Below, in pieces: positions 45,054 to 53,576 of a stretch of 64,000 bases of DNA. The translations under genes and the position numbers were made by a program. The stretch is from Cellulomonas fimi (GTDB lineage: Bacteria > Actinomycetota > Actinomycetes > Actinomycetales > Cellulomonadaceae): assembly GCF_028527925.1 (NCBI RefSeq), contig NZ_JAPESW010000011.1, positions 1-64,000 on the forward strand. The letters are read 5' to 3'. The notes beneath the pieces were generated by a model, which searched no databases, was not told the DNA's origin, and saw only the letters and a program-made list of their open reading frames with translations. Position 1 is the stretch's first letter. The number at the start of each line of letters is the position of its first letter.

Positions 45054-46106
45054 CTAGACCAGCGTCTCTTGGTTGAGGCGCTTGGCCGCCAGGTTGGCCG
45101 AGCCCACCAGGATGATGGCGACGATCGTCTTGAAGATGCCCGCGACGACGGCGAGGTCGTAGTTGCCGAGCTGGTAGCCGTAGCGCAGCACGAAGACGTC
45201 GATGGTCTCGGCCCGCTCGGAGATCAGGCCGTTGCCGAGGAAGTACGGCAGCTCGAAGTTCGTCGACAGGATCCAGCCGGCGTTGATGATGAGCAGCACG
45301 ACGATCGTGGGCCGGATCCCGGGCAGCGTGATGTTCCACATCTTGCGGTACCGGCCTGCTCCGTCGACCTCGGCGGCCTCGTACAGGCTCGGGTCGATCG
45401 CGGTGATCGCGGCCAGGTAGAGGATCGTGTTCCAGCCGAGCTCCTTCCACAGGCTCGTCCCGGCGACGATCCCCCAGAAGTGGTTCGGCTCGGTCAGGAA
45501 CAGGACCGGTTCCTGGACCAGGCCCACGGCCATGAGGGCCTGGTTGATGAACCCGCCGGACGAGGGCAGTGACAGCGCCACCGACGCCAGGCTCGCCACG
45601 ATCACCCAGCTGAGGAAGTGGGGCATGTACGTGATGTTCTGCATGATCCGCTTGAACGGGGCGTTCTTGACCTCGTTCAGCAGCAGCGCCAGGACGATGG
45701 CCCCCAGCGTCCCGACGACCAGCGTCAGGACGGACTGCCCCACCGTGTTGATCACGACCCGGCGGAACCGTTCGCCGTTGACACCGGTGAACAGGTCGAC
45801 GAAGTTCTCGAAGCCGACCCACTCCTGGTTCCAGATGCTGCCGCGACCCGGCTTGTAGTCCTGGAAGGCGATCGCCCAGCCGTAGACCGGGACGTACTTG
45901 AAGAGGATCTGGTACATCAGCAGCGGGACGGCCATCGCGAGCAGGACCCGCTGCGCCCAGATCCTGTCCCAGGTGATCTTGCGCCGGGGCTCCTTGGCTG
46001 CTCGCGTCCGGGCCTTGCGGCGTGGACCACGCGAGCCGCTCGCGGGCTCCGGGGCCGGTTCGCGCCCGGTGGCGGCCACAAGCGTGGTGACCGTGGTGTC
46101 CGTCAT
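45054..46106 (-). CDS. ABC sugar permease (LplB/YteP type)
   Basis: A 350-residue permease. The first 45 residues are basic and disordered (RKARTRAAKEPRRK), then six helices start with VLLAMAVPLLMYQILFKYVPVYG, a segment diagnostic of LplB/YteP. The EAA loop reads LYEAAEVDGAGRYRKMWNITLPGIRP. It works with the LplC-type permease nine bases downstream and the lipoprotein upstream. No ATPase is encoded nearby, as is usual for this transporter group, so a shared MsmK-like ATPase must energise it. An 87-base spacer with a 19-bp hairpin separates it from the binding-protein gene, probably lowering permease expression relative to the binding protein. Confidence 0.93.
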   Translation of the reverse strand: MTDTTVTTLVAATGREPAPEPASGSRGPRRKARTRAAKEPRRKITWDRIWAQRVLLAMAVPLLMYQILFKYVPVYGWAIAFQDYKPGRGSIWNQEWVGFENFVDLFTGVNGERFRRVVINTVGQSVLTLVVGTLGAIVLALLLNEVKNAPFKRIMQNITYMPHFLSWVIVASLASVALSLPSSGGFINQALMAVGLVQEPVLFLTEPNHFWGIVAGTSLWKELGWNTILYLAAITAIDPSLYEAAEVDGAGRYRKMWNITLPGIRPTIVVLLIINAGWILSTNFELPYFLGNGLISERAETIDVFVLRYGYQLGNYDLAVVAGIFKTIVAIILVGSANLAAKRLNQETLV

Positions 46107-46144
46107 CTGTCCAACCTCGTCGTCGCGGAGCGGTGGGTCGTCGT

Positions 46145-46186
46145 CGAGGACGCGTGGTGGGGGCGAACCCCCACCACGCGTCCTCG
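46145..46186 (-). terminator. 19-bp stem, UUCG-loop hairpin between binding-protein and permease genes
   Basis: The two 19-base arms (46145-46163 and 46168-46186) are perfectly complementary. On the transcribed strand the loop reads TTCG, so the RNA has a UUCG tetraloop on an exceptionally stable stem. It lies eight bases after the binding-protein stop, the place where an attenuator or 3'-end stabiliser would keep binding-protein mRNA above permease mRNA. Confidence 0.85.
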
Positions 46187-46193
46187 CGGACTG

Positions 46194-47906
46194 TTACCAG
46201 TTCTCCAGACGGTCCTGGATGCCGGCGTTGATGGCGTCCTCGTACACCTTGACGTCGATCTTCTTGATGGCGTCGACGTAGGCCTTCCAGCTCGCCTCGA
46301 AGTCGGCAGGGGCACCGGCGATGATCTTCGGCAGGTTCTGCACGTTGGCGTCGGTCAGCTGCTGGTTGACCTCGTTGGCCTCGTCGGAGAGCGTGATGTT
46401 CCACGCCGGGTAGTACTTGGGGTTCTCCGGCTGCGGGTTCATGAACTCGAGCCAGGTCTTCTTGCCGTACTGCTCCATGACGTTGCGGTCGTACTCGGTC
46501 AGCGTCGCGAAGAACTCGGCGGGCTGGTCGTCGGGGCTGTAGGCGTTGCCGTCGGAGAACTGGCCGTTGTGCTTGGGCAGCACGTCGAGCAGCGCCTCGA
46601 GACGGTTGGAGGCACGCCAGGTGAGGTCGCGGGCGTTGGCCCGCTGCTCCTCGGTGCGTGTGAACATGCCGTCCTCGCCCACCTGGTAGTCCTCGCCCTC
46701 GACGCCCCACGAGAGCACCTTCTGCCAGGGCTCGCTGAGCATGAGGTCGAGGAACTTCATCGCCTTCTCCGGCTGCTTGCTGGAGACGGAGATGCCGAAG
46801 CCCTGGTTGGTGTTCATCACGGGGCGGTCGGCGTACCACGGCTCGGCCCCGTCGTAGACGGGCATGAGCGGCACGTACGTGTACTCGTCCTTGCCGGCGC
46901 TCCGCAGCGAGTCGGTCGCGGTCTGGAAGTTCCAGCCCTGGTCGTGCATGCCGAGGACCGCGCCGGTGGCGAGCTTCGCGGTGTACTGGTCGAACGTCAG
47001 CGTGAAGGACTCGCGGTCGACGAGACCCGCGTCGTACTGCTCGTTGAGGACCTTGTAGAAGTCCTTGGCGATGTCCTTGTCGGCGTAGATCTCCGCCTTG
47101 TCGTTCTCGTCGACGATGACGCCACCGTTGTTCGGCGACCCTGCCAGCAGCGCCGGCGGGTTGGTCATGCCCCACTCACGGCCCGTCGACGCGAGCACCT
47201 CGAAGCCGACGGTCGGGGCGCCGTCGGTCTGCGGGTTCTTCGCCTTGTAGTTCGCGATGAGCTCGAAGTAGCGCTCGAGCGTCATGTTGCTGAGGTCCGG
47301 CCAGCCGGCGTCCTCGAGCACACGCTTCTGGATCCAGAACGCGGGACCGTAGTAGGTGCCGCCCGTGACCTCGCCGTAGAAGCGGTTGTAGTTCGGGAAG
47401 ATGTACAGGCCCGGGTCCACCTCCTCGCCCGAGTAGCTCATCTTCTTGATGTCGTCCTCGACGTGCGTGGCGAGGTTCGGGTAGTCGCCGCTCTCCAGCA
47501 TGTCGTCCAGCCGCAGGAGGGCGCCGCCCTCGAGGAGACGCATCTTGAGGTCGGTGGTCCCGATGAGGTCGGGGTACTCGCCGCCCGCGAGCATGACGCC
47601 GATCTTCTGGTCCACGGCGTCCGGCGTGACGATCTCGTACTTGAGGGTGACGCCGAGGTTCTCCTCGAGCAGCTTGGTGATCTTGTTGTCGGGGGCCGGG
47701 GCCTGCGAGGCCGTCGTGATCCACGTCGTGAGCGTCGTCGGGTTGCTGGGGGTGAGCGTCCCCGACTGGTCCGCGAGCTCGCCCTCGGGGATGACGACGT
47801 CCTTCGGGTCCTCTTCGGGGGCGTCGCCCGAGGTACATCCGACCAGTCCTGCTGACACTGCGGCGACCAGGACAAGAGCTGACAACTTCGTTCTAGCGGT
47901 ACGCAC
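46194..47906 (-). CDS. Oligosaccharide-binding lipoprotein (LplA-like SBP)
   Basis: A 570-residue extracellular solute-binding lipoprotein. The signal peptide VRTARTKLSALVLVAAVSAGLVGC ends in the lipobox LVGC, with lipidation at Cys24. The mature protein matches the large LplA/YtcQ group: ITKLLEENLGVTLKYEIVT, MLAGGEYPDLI, a NYNRFYGEVTGGTYYGPAFWIQKRVLEDAGW hinge region, GFGISVSSKQPEKAMKFLDLML and the C-terminal EYDRNVMEQYGKKTWLEFM. It delivers oligosaccharide to the two downstream permeases. The GTG at 47906 has GGGAGAG eight bases upstream. The promoter and a LacI-type operator lie about 110 bases upstream, so the regulator encoded at 48273 is expected to repress it. Confidence 0.92.
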   Translation of the reverse strand: MRTARTKLSALVLVAAVSAGLVGCTSGDAPEEDPKDVVIPEGELADQSGTLTPSNPTTLTTWITTASQAPAPDNKITKLLEENLGVTLKYEIVTPDAVDQKIGVMLAGGEYPDLIGTTDLKMRLLEGGALLRLDDMLESGDYPNLATHVEDDIKKMSYSGEEVDPGLYIFPNYNRFYGEVTGGTYYGPAFWIQKRVLEDAGWPDLSNMTLERYFELIANYKAKNPQTDGAPTVGFEVLASTGREWGMTNPPALLAGSPNNGGVIVDENDKAEIYADKDIAKDFYKVLNEQYDAGLVDRESFTLTFDQYTAKLATGAVLGMHDQGWNFQTATDSLRSAGKDEYTYVPLMPVYDGAEPWYADRPVMNTNQGFGISVSSKQPEKAMKFLDLMLSEPWQKVLSWGVEGEDYQVGEDGMFTRTEEQRANARDLTWRASNRLEALLDVLPKHNGQFSDGNAYSPDDQPAEFFATLTEYDRNVMEQYGKKTWLEFMNPQPENPKYYPAWNITLSDEANEVNQQLTDANVQNLPKIIAGAPADFEASWKAYVDAIKKIDVKVYEDAINAGIQDRLENW

Positions 47907-48005
47907 CGAGGTCTCTCCCTTGAGAACAGTTCCGGTCGTCCTTGACTGGAACGCGTGCACATCGGACGCGGTGTTCGGGCTTGGCGTCCTCATCCCGAGC
48001 GGGAT

Positions 48006-48017
48006 TTTAGCGTTAAA
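48006..48017. promoter_or_regulatory. LacI-type operator O1 (binding-protein side)
   Basis: TTTAGCGTTAAA is a near-perfect palindrome with a central CG, the classic form of LacI/GalR-family sites (TTTAnCGnTAAA-like). It overlaps the -10 element and predicted transcription start of the binding-protein promoter. Confidence 0.65.
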
Positions 48018-48043
48018 GTAGAGACGCGGTCCCGAGCCGTCAA
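48015..48043 (-). promoter_or_regulatory. Promoter of the binding-protein/permease operon
   Basis: On the minus strand TTGACG (48043-48038) is followed after 17 bases by TACTTT (48020-48015), a -35/-10 pair with ideal spacing and the actinobacterial TANNNT form. O1 shares the last three bases of the -10 element. Confidence 0.55.
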
Positions 48044-48052
48044 GACCTCGAA

Positions 48053-48064
48053 CATCTCGAGATG
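48053..48064. promoter_or_regulatory. Perfect 12-bp palindrome CATCTCGAGATG
   Basis: The palindrome lies ten bases upstream of the minus-strand -35 element. It also has a CG centre but differs from O1 and O2, so it may bind a second regulator or be an auxiliary site. Confidence 0.35.
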
Positions 48065-48160
48065 GTCACGGCCGCGTCCGGTGTGCGGAGCTGCGCGCGT
48101 CGACGCGGGACGGCGACCCCCTCCCCCGTCCTGCCCGTCCGCGGCCTCGGGAAGCGGGCC

Positions 48161-48188
48161 TTGCGGTCACCGCTTTTATCGATATATT
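48161..48188 (+). promoter_or_regulatory. Promoter of the LacI-type gene and GH51-GH43-esterase-GH39 operon
   Basis: TTGCGG (48161-48166) and TATATT (48183-48188) are 16 bases apart; the -10 matches TATAAT in five of six bases. O2 covers the upstream part of the -10, suggesting autorepression. Confidence 0.5.
48175..48186. promoter_or_regulatory. LacI-type operator O2 (regulator side)
   Basis: TTTATCGATATA contains the perfect palindrome TATCGATA (48177-48184) with a central CG, resembling O1 in the outer T/A-rich arms. Confidence 0.55.
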
Positions 48189-48272
48189 GAGCGCGCTCGG
48201 CGGCGTGGCCGGGCCCTCCGGGTCCGATGAGGGGCACGCTGGACTGGCAACGTCGCGGACAGGAGGATGCCC

Positions 48273-49277
48273 ATGGTGCGCATGGCGGACGTGGCCCGCG
48301 CGGCCGGCGTCTCGGTCATGACCGTGTCGAACGTCCTCAACGAGCGCCTCCCCGTCGGCGAGCCGACGCGCGCCCGCGTCATGGCGGCCGTCGAAGCCCT
48401 CGGGTACGAGGTCAACCTGACCGCGCGGCACCTGCGGGCCGGCCGGACCGACACCGTCGCCTTCGTCGTCCCGAGCTTCCACGACTACTTCGGGGAGCTC
48501 GCCGACCACCTGGCCCCGCTCGTCGAGGCCGAGGGGCGTCACCTCGTGCTCGAGCGGACGAGCGCCAACGCGGAGCAGGAGATGGAGGCGCTGAGCGTCG
48601 CGCGGCTCCAGATGTACGACGGCGTGCTGCTGTCCGTCGCCGGTCTCGACCTGGAGCAGCTGGCGCGCGTGCGGACCTCCAAGCCCATCGTGCTGCTGGG
48701 CGAGCGCGACGTCCCCGACCACCTCAACCACGTGCGCCTGGCGAACGAGTCGGGCGCACGCCTGGCCACGGCCCACATGATCGAGCGCGGATCTCGCCGC
48801 ATCCTCGCGCTCGGGTGCTCGTTCGACGGCGCCCACATGATGACCACGGACCGCCGCGTCGGGTGGGAGCACGCGTGCCACGACGCCGGCCTCGCCGCCG
48901 ACCCGGCCTACGTCGTGCCCGTCAGCGACTACACGTCGCTCGGTGGTCGCGACGCGATGCTCGAGTTCATCGACTCGGGGCTGCCCTTCGACGGGGTCTT
49001 CGCCGTCACCGACATCGTCGCCCTCGGGGCGCTGTCAGCCCTCGCCGACCGTGGGCTGCAGGTCCCCGGCGACGTCCAGCTCGCCGGGTTCGACAACCTC
49101 GACATGTCCCGCTTCATCCCGCCGGGCATCACGTCGGTCGACGCCAACCACGAGGGCGTGGCCGAGGCGGCGGTCGGCCTGCTGCACCGCCAGATGGCGG
49201 GCTGGACCGGCCCCGCCGAGCACGTCGTCGCACCCGTCCGCCTCGTGGTGCGGGGATCCACCCGCGCCGGCGCCTAG
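48273..49277 (+). CDS. LacI/GalR-family repressor of the xylo-oligosaccharide locus
   Basis: A 334-residue regulator. The N-terminal helix-turn-helix and hinge read [21 protein letters not shown] and [18 protein letters not shown]; the hinge helix places L-R at the minor-groove position expected for CG-centred operators. A periplasmic-binding-like effector domain follows ([55 protein letters not shown]). AGGAGG at 48261-48266 lies six bases before the ATG at 48273; the ATG at 48267 abuts the ribosome site and is less suitable. The inducer is probably a xylo- or arabino-oligosaccharide or a breakdown product. It is first in a five-gene run and likely autoregulated through O2. Confidence 0.93.
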   Translation: MVRMADVARAAGVSVMTVSNVLNERLPVGEPTRARVMAAVEALGYEVNLTARHLRAGRTDTVAFVVPSFHDYFGELADHLAPLVEAEGRHLVLERTSANAEQEMEALSVARLQMYDGVLLSVAGLDLEQLARVRTSKPIVLLGERDVPDHLNHVRLANESGARLATAHMIERGSRRILALGCSFDGAHMMTTDRRVGWEHACHDAGLAADPAYVVPVSDYTSLGGRDAMLEFIDSGLPFDGVFAVTDIVALGALSALADRGLQVPGDVQLAGFDNLDMSRFIPPGITSVDANHEGVAEAAVGLLHRQMAGWTGPAEHVVAPVRLVVRGSTRAGA

Positions 49278-49341
49278 CCGCACCCGCGCGAGCGGCCCTC
49301 CGCGTCACCCACGTCGCCACCCGGTCAAAGGAGACCCACCT

Positions 49342-50886
49342 GTGAGCACCCCTGCGCCTGCGCCCGCCCGCACGACCGCGATCATCGACCTCGACCTGCC
49401 CGGTGCGACGATCAGCCGGCACGTGTACGGGCACTTCGCGGAGCACCTGGGCCGATGCATCTACGGCGGGTTCTGGGTGGGCGAGGACTCGCCCGTGCCG
49501 AACGTGCGCGGCATCCGGTCCGACGTCGTGGCGGCGCTGCGGGACCTGCGCATCCCGAACCTGCGCTGGCCGGGGGGCTGCTTCGCCGACGACTACCACT
49601 GGCGGGACGGGATCGGCCCGCGCGACCAGCGGCCCCGGATGGTCAACTCGCACTGGGGCGACGTCGTCGAGGACAACGCGTTCGGCACCCACGAGTTCAT
49701 GGACCTGTGCGAGCTGCTCGGGGCCGACCCGTACGTGTCCGGGAACGTCGGGTCCGGCAGCGTGGCGGAGATGTCGGACTGGGTCGAGTACCTCACCCGG
49801 GCCGACGACTCCCCGATGGCGGCCCTGCGCCGGGCGAACGGTCGCGACGAGCCGTGGCGCGTGCCGTTCTGGGGGCTGGGGAACGAGGCGTGGGGGTGCG
49901 GCGGGCACCTGCGTGCGGAGCAGTTCGCGTCGTTGGCCCGGCAGTACGCCACGTACTCGCGCGACCACGGCGGCAACGCGCTCTACCGGATCGCGGCCGG
50001 CGCGAACGAGTCGGACCTGCACTGGACCGAGACGCTGATGCGCTCGTTCGACGACCTGGCCGCCGACCCGACCGAGCCGCCCCGGCCGTTCCAGGCCGTG
50101 TCGCTGCACTACTACACGATGTCCGGATCGTGGGGCGACAAGGGTGACGCCACCGGCTTCAGCACGGACGAGTGGTACACGACGATGGCCCGGGCCCGCC
50201 GCATGGAGGAGCTGCTCACGCGCCATTCGACGGTGATGGACCGGTACGACCCGCACCGCAAGGTCGGCCTGGTCGTCGACGAGTGGGGCACCTGGTGGAA
50301 CGTCGAGAAGGGCACGAACCCGGGGTTCCTGTACCAGCAGAACACGCTGCGCGACGCGCTGGTCGCGTCCGTGCACCTCGACGCGTTCCACCGGCACGCC
50401 GAGCGGGTCGTGATGGCGAACATCGCGCAGACCGTCAACGTGCTCCAGGCGATGATCCTGACCGATCCCGACACGGGCGCGCTCGTGCTCACCCCGACGT
50501 ACCACGTGTTCGCGATGAACCGCGGGCACCACGACGCCGCCGCGCTCGCCGTGCACCTGCGCGACGTGGAAACCCGGACCGTCGACGGGACCGAGCTGCC
50601 GCTGGTCTCGGCGTCGGCGTCTGTCAAGGGCGACACCGCGCTGGTCTCGCTGTCGAACCTCGACACCGAGACCGACCGCACGGTCGTGCTCGACCTGCGC
50701 GGCCGGGACGTCGTCGGGCACGAGGCGCGGGTACTCACCGCGCCGGCCCTGGACGCGCACAACACGCCCGAGCACCTCGACGCCGTCACACCGGCCGCGC
50801 ACGACGGCGTGCGACCCCACGCGCGCGGGCTCGAGGTCGACCTCCCCGCGCACTCCTACGTCACCGTCGGTCTCGGGCTTCGTTGA
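49342..50886 (+). CDS. GH51 alpha-L-arabinofuranosidase
   Basis: A 514-residue cytoplasmic enzyme of family GH51, which releases arabinofuranose side chains from arabino(xylo)-oligosaccharides with retention. The family N-terminus [24 protein letters not shown] and [20 protein letters not shown] are clear. Acid/base Glu182 lies in WGLGNEAWG and nucleophile Glu314 in VVDEWGTWW, the expected spacing. A C-terminal beta-sandwich ends [19 protein letters not shown] precedes the GTG at 49342. The stop shares one base with the ATG of the GH43 gene (TGATG). No signal peptide, consistent with intracellular trimming after uptake. Confidence 0.94.
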   Translation: MSTPAPAPARTTAIIDLDLPGATISRHVYGHFAEHLGRCIYGGFWVGEDSPVPNVRGIRSDVVAALRDLRIPNLRWPGGCFADDYHWRDGIGPRDQRPRMVNSHWGDVVEDNAFGTHEFMDLCELLGADPYVSGNVGSGSVAEMSDWVEYLTRADDSPMAALRRANGRDEPWRVPFWGLGNEAWGCGGHLRAEQFASLARQYATYSRDHGGNALYRIAAGANESDLHWTETLMRSFDDLAADPTEPPRPFQAVSLHYYTMSGSWGDKGDATGFSTDEWYTTMARARRMEELLTRHSTVMDRYDPHRKVGLVVDEWGTWWNVEKGTNPGFLYQQNTLRDALVASVHLDAFHRHAERVVMANIAQTVNVLQAMILTDPDTGALVLTPTYHVFAMNRGHHDAAALAVHLRDVETRTVDGTELPLVSASASVKGDTALVSLSNLDTETDRTVVLDLRGRDVVGHEARVLTAPALDAHNTPEHLDAVTPAAHDGVRPHARGLEVDLPAHSYVTVGLGLR

Positions 50887-50918
50887 TGGCACCTGGTCAG
50901 TTGATGGCACCTGGCCAG
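50883..50918 (+). repeat. 18-bp tandem duplication at the GH43 start
   Basis: TTGATGGCACCTGGTCAG (50883-50900) is repeated as 50901-50918 with one C for T. It duplicates the junction of the GH51 stop and GH43 start, giving [12 protein letters not shown] and two possible ATG starts 18 bases apart. Confidence 0.9.
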
Positions 50919-52538
50919 CAGGCGCTCACCGGCGCCGAGCCGGTCATCTTCGCGGACGTCCCCGACCCGGACGTCGTCTTCGACGGGCGGCACTACTACA
51001 TGGTCAGCACGACCATGTACTTCGCGCCGAGCGTGCCGATCATGCGCTCGAGCGACCTGGTGCACTGGTCGATCGCCGGCTACACCGCCCCGATCCTCGA
51101 CGACACTGACGCGCTCGCCCTGCGCCACGGGCAGGACGCCTACGGGCAGGGCACCTGGGCCGCGAGCATCCGGCACCACGAGGGCACCTTCTACGTCTCG
51201 GTCGGGAGCCTGACCACGCAGAAGACGTACGTCTACGCGACGCCAAGCATCGAGCACGGCCCGTGGACGAGGTCGGTGCTCGACGGCTACGCCCACGACC
51301 AGTCGCTCCTGTTCGACGACGGGGCCGTGTGGGTCGTCTACGGCGCCGGGGTGATCGACCTGCGCCGGCTCGCCCGGGACGACCACGGGACGTTCGTCTG
51401 GGACGGCCCGCCGACACGGCTCGTCGAGGACGCCGGCGTCGACCAGACCAGCGGGCTCCCCGCGGAGGGCGCGCACGCCTACAGGATCGGCGACCACTAC
51501 TACGTCTTCATGATCCAGTGGCCGACGGGCGGGATCCGCCAGGAGGTCGTGTGGCGATCCCCTTCGCTGACGCCGCAGTCCCAGGGCGGGACCTGGGAGG
51601 GCAGGGTCGTGCTCAGCCAGGCGGTGCCGGTCGCGGGGCGCCCGGGTGGCGGCGTCGCTCAGGGTGGCGTCGTCCAGGCGGCGGACGGGCAGTGGTACGC
51701 GATGCTCTTCCAGGACGAGGGGCCGCTCGGGCGCTCACCGCAGCTCGCGCGCGTCACCTGGGACGCGGACGGGTGGCCGGTGTACGCGCTCGGCGCCGCG
51801 CCGACGGTGCCCGCCGGCGCGGCGTCGGCGGGAGCGACGGACCTCCTCGTCTCCGACGACTTCGACAACCAGCCGACGCGGGCCGGCTACTGGAGCACGG
51901 CGGACGCCGGTGCCCTGACGACGTCGGAGGAGAACGCCTGGAACGGGTCGAGCCTCGGGCTGACGTGGCAGTGGAACCACAACCCGGACAACCGGTTCTG
52001 GTCGCTCACCGACCGGCCCGGCCACCTGCGGCTGACGACGGGCAGCATCGCGTCGGGCATCCTCGACGCCCGCAACACGCTCACCCAGCGCACGTGCGGG
52101 CCCGCGAGCGCCGCCGCGATCTCGCTCGACGTGTCCGCCATGTTGGACGGCGACGTCGCCGGGTTGTCCGCGTACCAGCAGAAGTACGGGTACGTGGGCG
52201 TCGAGATGGCCGACGGCGCCCGCCGGCTCGTGATGCGCCGTGCCGACCGGGACGGGGACGTCGCCTTCACCAGCGCCCCGGTGCCGCTGACGGCCGCGAC
52301 CGTCCTGCTCCGCGTCGACGTGGACTTCCGCGACGCCGCCGACCGCGCCTCGTTCGCGTACTCGCTCGACGGCGCCGCCTGGACGCCGATCGGCGACGAC
52401 CTGGCGATGGAGTACAGCCTCGACCACTTCACGGGGTACCGGTTCGCGATCTTCTGCTACGCCACGGCCGAGACCGGCGGCCACGTGGACGTCGACTGGT
52501 TCCGGGTCGGCGACGACATCGGAGGGATGCAGCCATGA
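50886..52538 (+). CDS. GH43 family beta-xylosidase/arabinofuranosidase
   Basis: A 550-residue enzyme. A five-bladed beta-propeller (residues about 15-300) carries the GH43 catalytic base Asp27 in DVPDPDVVF, a pKa-modulating Asp in the AHDQSLLFDD region, and the acid Glu194 in GLPAEGAHAYRIG. A C-terminal concanavalin-like domain (about 325-545, LLVSDDFDNQPTRAGYWST... to HVDVDWFRVGDD) is the DUF1349/GH43 C2 type found in beta-xylosidases of this family. Substrate preference within GH43 cannot be fixed from motifs. Two in-frame ATG codons (50886, 50904) arise from an 18-bp tandem repeat. The stop overlaps the esterase start (ATGA). Confidence 0.9.
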   Translation: MAPGQLMAPGQQALTGAEPVIFADVPDPDVVFDGRHYYMVSTTMYFAPSVPIMRSSDLVHWSIAGYTAPILDDTDALALRHGQDAYGQGTWAASIRHHEGTFYVSVGSLTTQKTYVYATPSIEHGPWTRSVLDGYAHDQSLLFDDGAVWVVYGAGVIDLRRLARDDHGTFVWDGPPTRLVEDAGVDQTSGLPAEGAHAYRIGDHYYVFMIQWPTGGIRQEVVWRSPSLTPQSQGGTWEGRVVLSQAVPVAGRPGGGVAQGGVVQAADGQWYAMLFQDEGPLGRSPQLARVTWDADGWPVYALGAAPTVPAGAASAGATDLLVSDDFDNQPTRAGYWSTADAGALTTSEENAWNGSSLGLTWQWNHNPDNRFWSLTDRPGHLRLTTGSIASGILDARNTLTQRTCGPASAAAISLDVSAMLDGDVAGLSAYQQKYGYVGVEMADGARRLVMRRADRDGDVAFTSAPVPLTAATVLLRVDVDFRDAADRASFAYSLDGAAWTPIGDDLAMEYSLDHFTGYRFAIFCYATAETGGHVDVDWFRVGDDIGGMQP

Positions 52539-53560
52539 CGCGACGACTCGTCCCCGAGCTCGAGGCGCGTCGCCACCTCGTCGAGGGCCACGCGGACTTC
52601 ACGCAGATCCCCGAGGCGGTCGTCGCGCGGTGGAAGGCCCCGTTCGGGCCGCCCGAGGACTGGGACCTGACCGTGGTCGACCAGGAGGTCACCGGTCCGC
52701 ACGGCCTCGTGCCCGTGCGCGTCTACACGCCCGTGGGCACGCCGCCCGACGGCGGCCGAGCCTGCCTGGTGTGGATGCACGGCGGCGCGTTCGCGTGGGG
52801 CGACCTCGACATGGCGGAGGCGCACGAGGCCGCCCGCGGCATCGCCGGCCGCGCGGACGCCGTCGTCGTGTCGGTCGACTACCGCCTCTGCCCGGTGATG
52901 CCGGAGCTCGGCGGCACCGTCGGCGACCGCGTCGACGAGCGCGGCGACCCGGTCCGGTTCCCCGTCCCGCAGGACGACTGCCTCGCCGTGCTCGACGCCG
53001 TGCGCGCGGACCCGGCCCGCTTCGGGGCCGACGCGGCCCGGGTCGCGATCGGCGGTGCGAGCGCGGGCGCCTTCCTCGCGGCGGCCGTGACCCTGCGCAC
53101 CGTCGCGGACGGCGGGCCGCCGTGGCAGACCCTGCTGGTGTACCCGATGCTGCATCCCCGGGTTCCGGCGCTCTCGGCCGAGGTCGCCGAGGCCCTCGAG
53201 GCCGCCCCGCACGCGCTCCAGCTCCCGGCGTGGATGATCGACGCCACGAACCGCACGGTGCTCGGCCGCGACCCGGAGCCGTCCGACGACGAGGCTTTCC
53301 CCGGCCTCGCGGCCCGGCTCGAGGGCTTCCCCCCGACCTACGTCGAGAACGCCGAGTTCGACGCGTTCCGGGCGAGCGGCGAGCAGTTCAGCACGCGGCT
53401 GCGCGCGGCGGGCGTCGACGTCGTCGAGGTGACGCGGGCGGGCGTGCCGCACGGCCATCTCGACTGGGTGGGGTTCGAGCCCGCGCGGGACACCCTCGAC
53501 GCCCTCGCTCAGCGGCTGCGCACGCACGTCCCCGCGGGGCCGCGGCCGTCGAACCCCTGA
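52535..53560 (+). CDS. Alpha/beta hydrolase, HSL-type esterase
   Basis: A 341-residue esterase of the hormone-sensitive lipase group. The oxyanion motif MHGGAFAWG (about residues 80-88), nucleophile elbow GGASAGAF, Glu/Asp in the VENAEFDAFR region and His in VPHGHLDW form the usual catalytic set. An N-terminal cap (about residues 1-45) precedes the core. Its place between GH43 and GH39 genes, with an ATGA overlap to GH43, suggests removal of acetyl or feruloyl groups from imported xylo-oligosaccharides; this is inference from context. No signal peptide. Confidence 0.88.
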   Translation: MTRRLVPELEARRHLVEGHADFTQIPEAVVARWKAPFGPPEDWDLTVVDQEVTGPHGLVPVRVYTPVGTPPDGGRACLVWMHGGAFAWGDLDMAEAHEAARGIAGRADAVVVSVDYRLCPVMPELGGTVGDRVDERGDPVRFPVPQDDCLAVLDAVRADPARFGADAARVAIGGASAGAFLAAAVTLRTVADGGPPWQTLLVYPMLHPRVPALSAEVAEALEAAPHALQLPAWMIDATNRTVLGRDPEPSDDEAFPGLAARLEGFPPTYVENAEFDAFRASGEQFSTRLRAAGVDVVEVTRAGVPHGHLDWVGFEPARDTLDALAQRLRTHVPAGPRPSNP

Positions 53561-53576
53561 ACCGAAGGAGATCTCC

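Larger units (their letters stand above)
47907..48272. promoter_or_regulatory. Divergent control region of the xylo-oligosaccharide locus
   Basis: This 366-bp region between the binding-protein and LacI-type genes is clearly richer in A and T than its surroundings. It carries two CG-centred operator-like palindromes (48006-48017 and 48175-48186), one perfect 12-bp palindrome of another type (48053-48064) and one candidate promoter for each direction. It should control both halves of the locus. Confidence 0.7.

Noticed and set aside
45618..47855. A 745-codon open frame antisense to the binding-protein and permease genes
   Set aside because: It is a shadow of the GC3 pattern; the minus-strand proteins have clear family motifs.
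48053..48064. A LexA/SOS box near TCGAACATCTCGAGATG
   Set aside because: Only one half-site resembles the actinobacterial SOS box; the perfect palindrome is CATCTCGAGATG, and the neighbouring genes are not DNA-repair genes.
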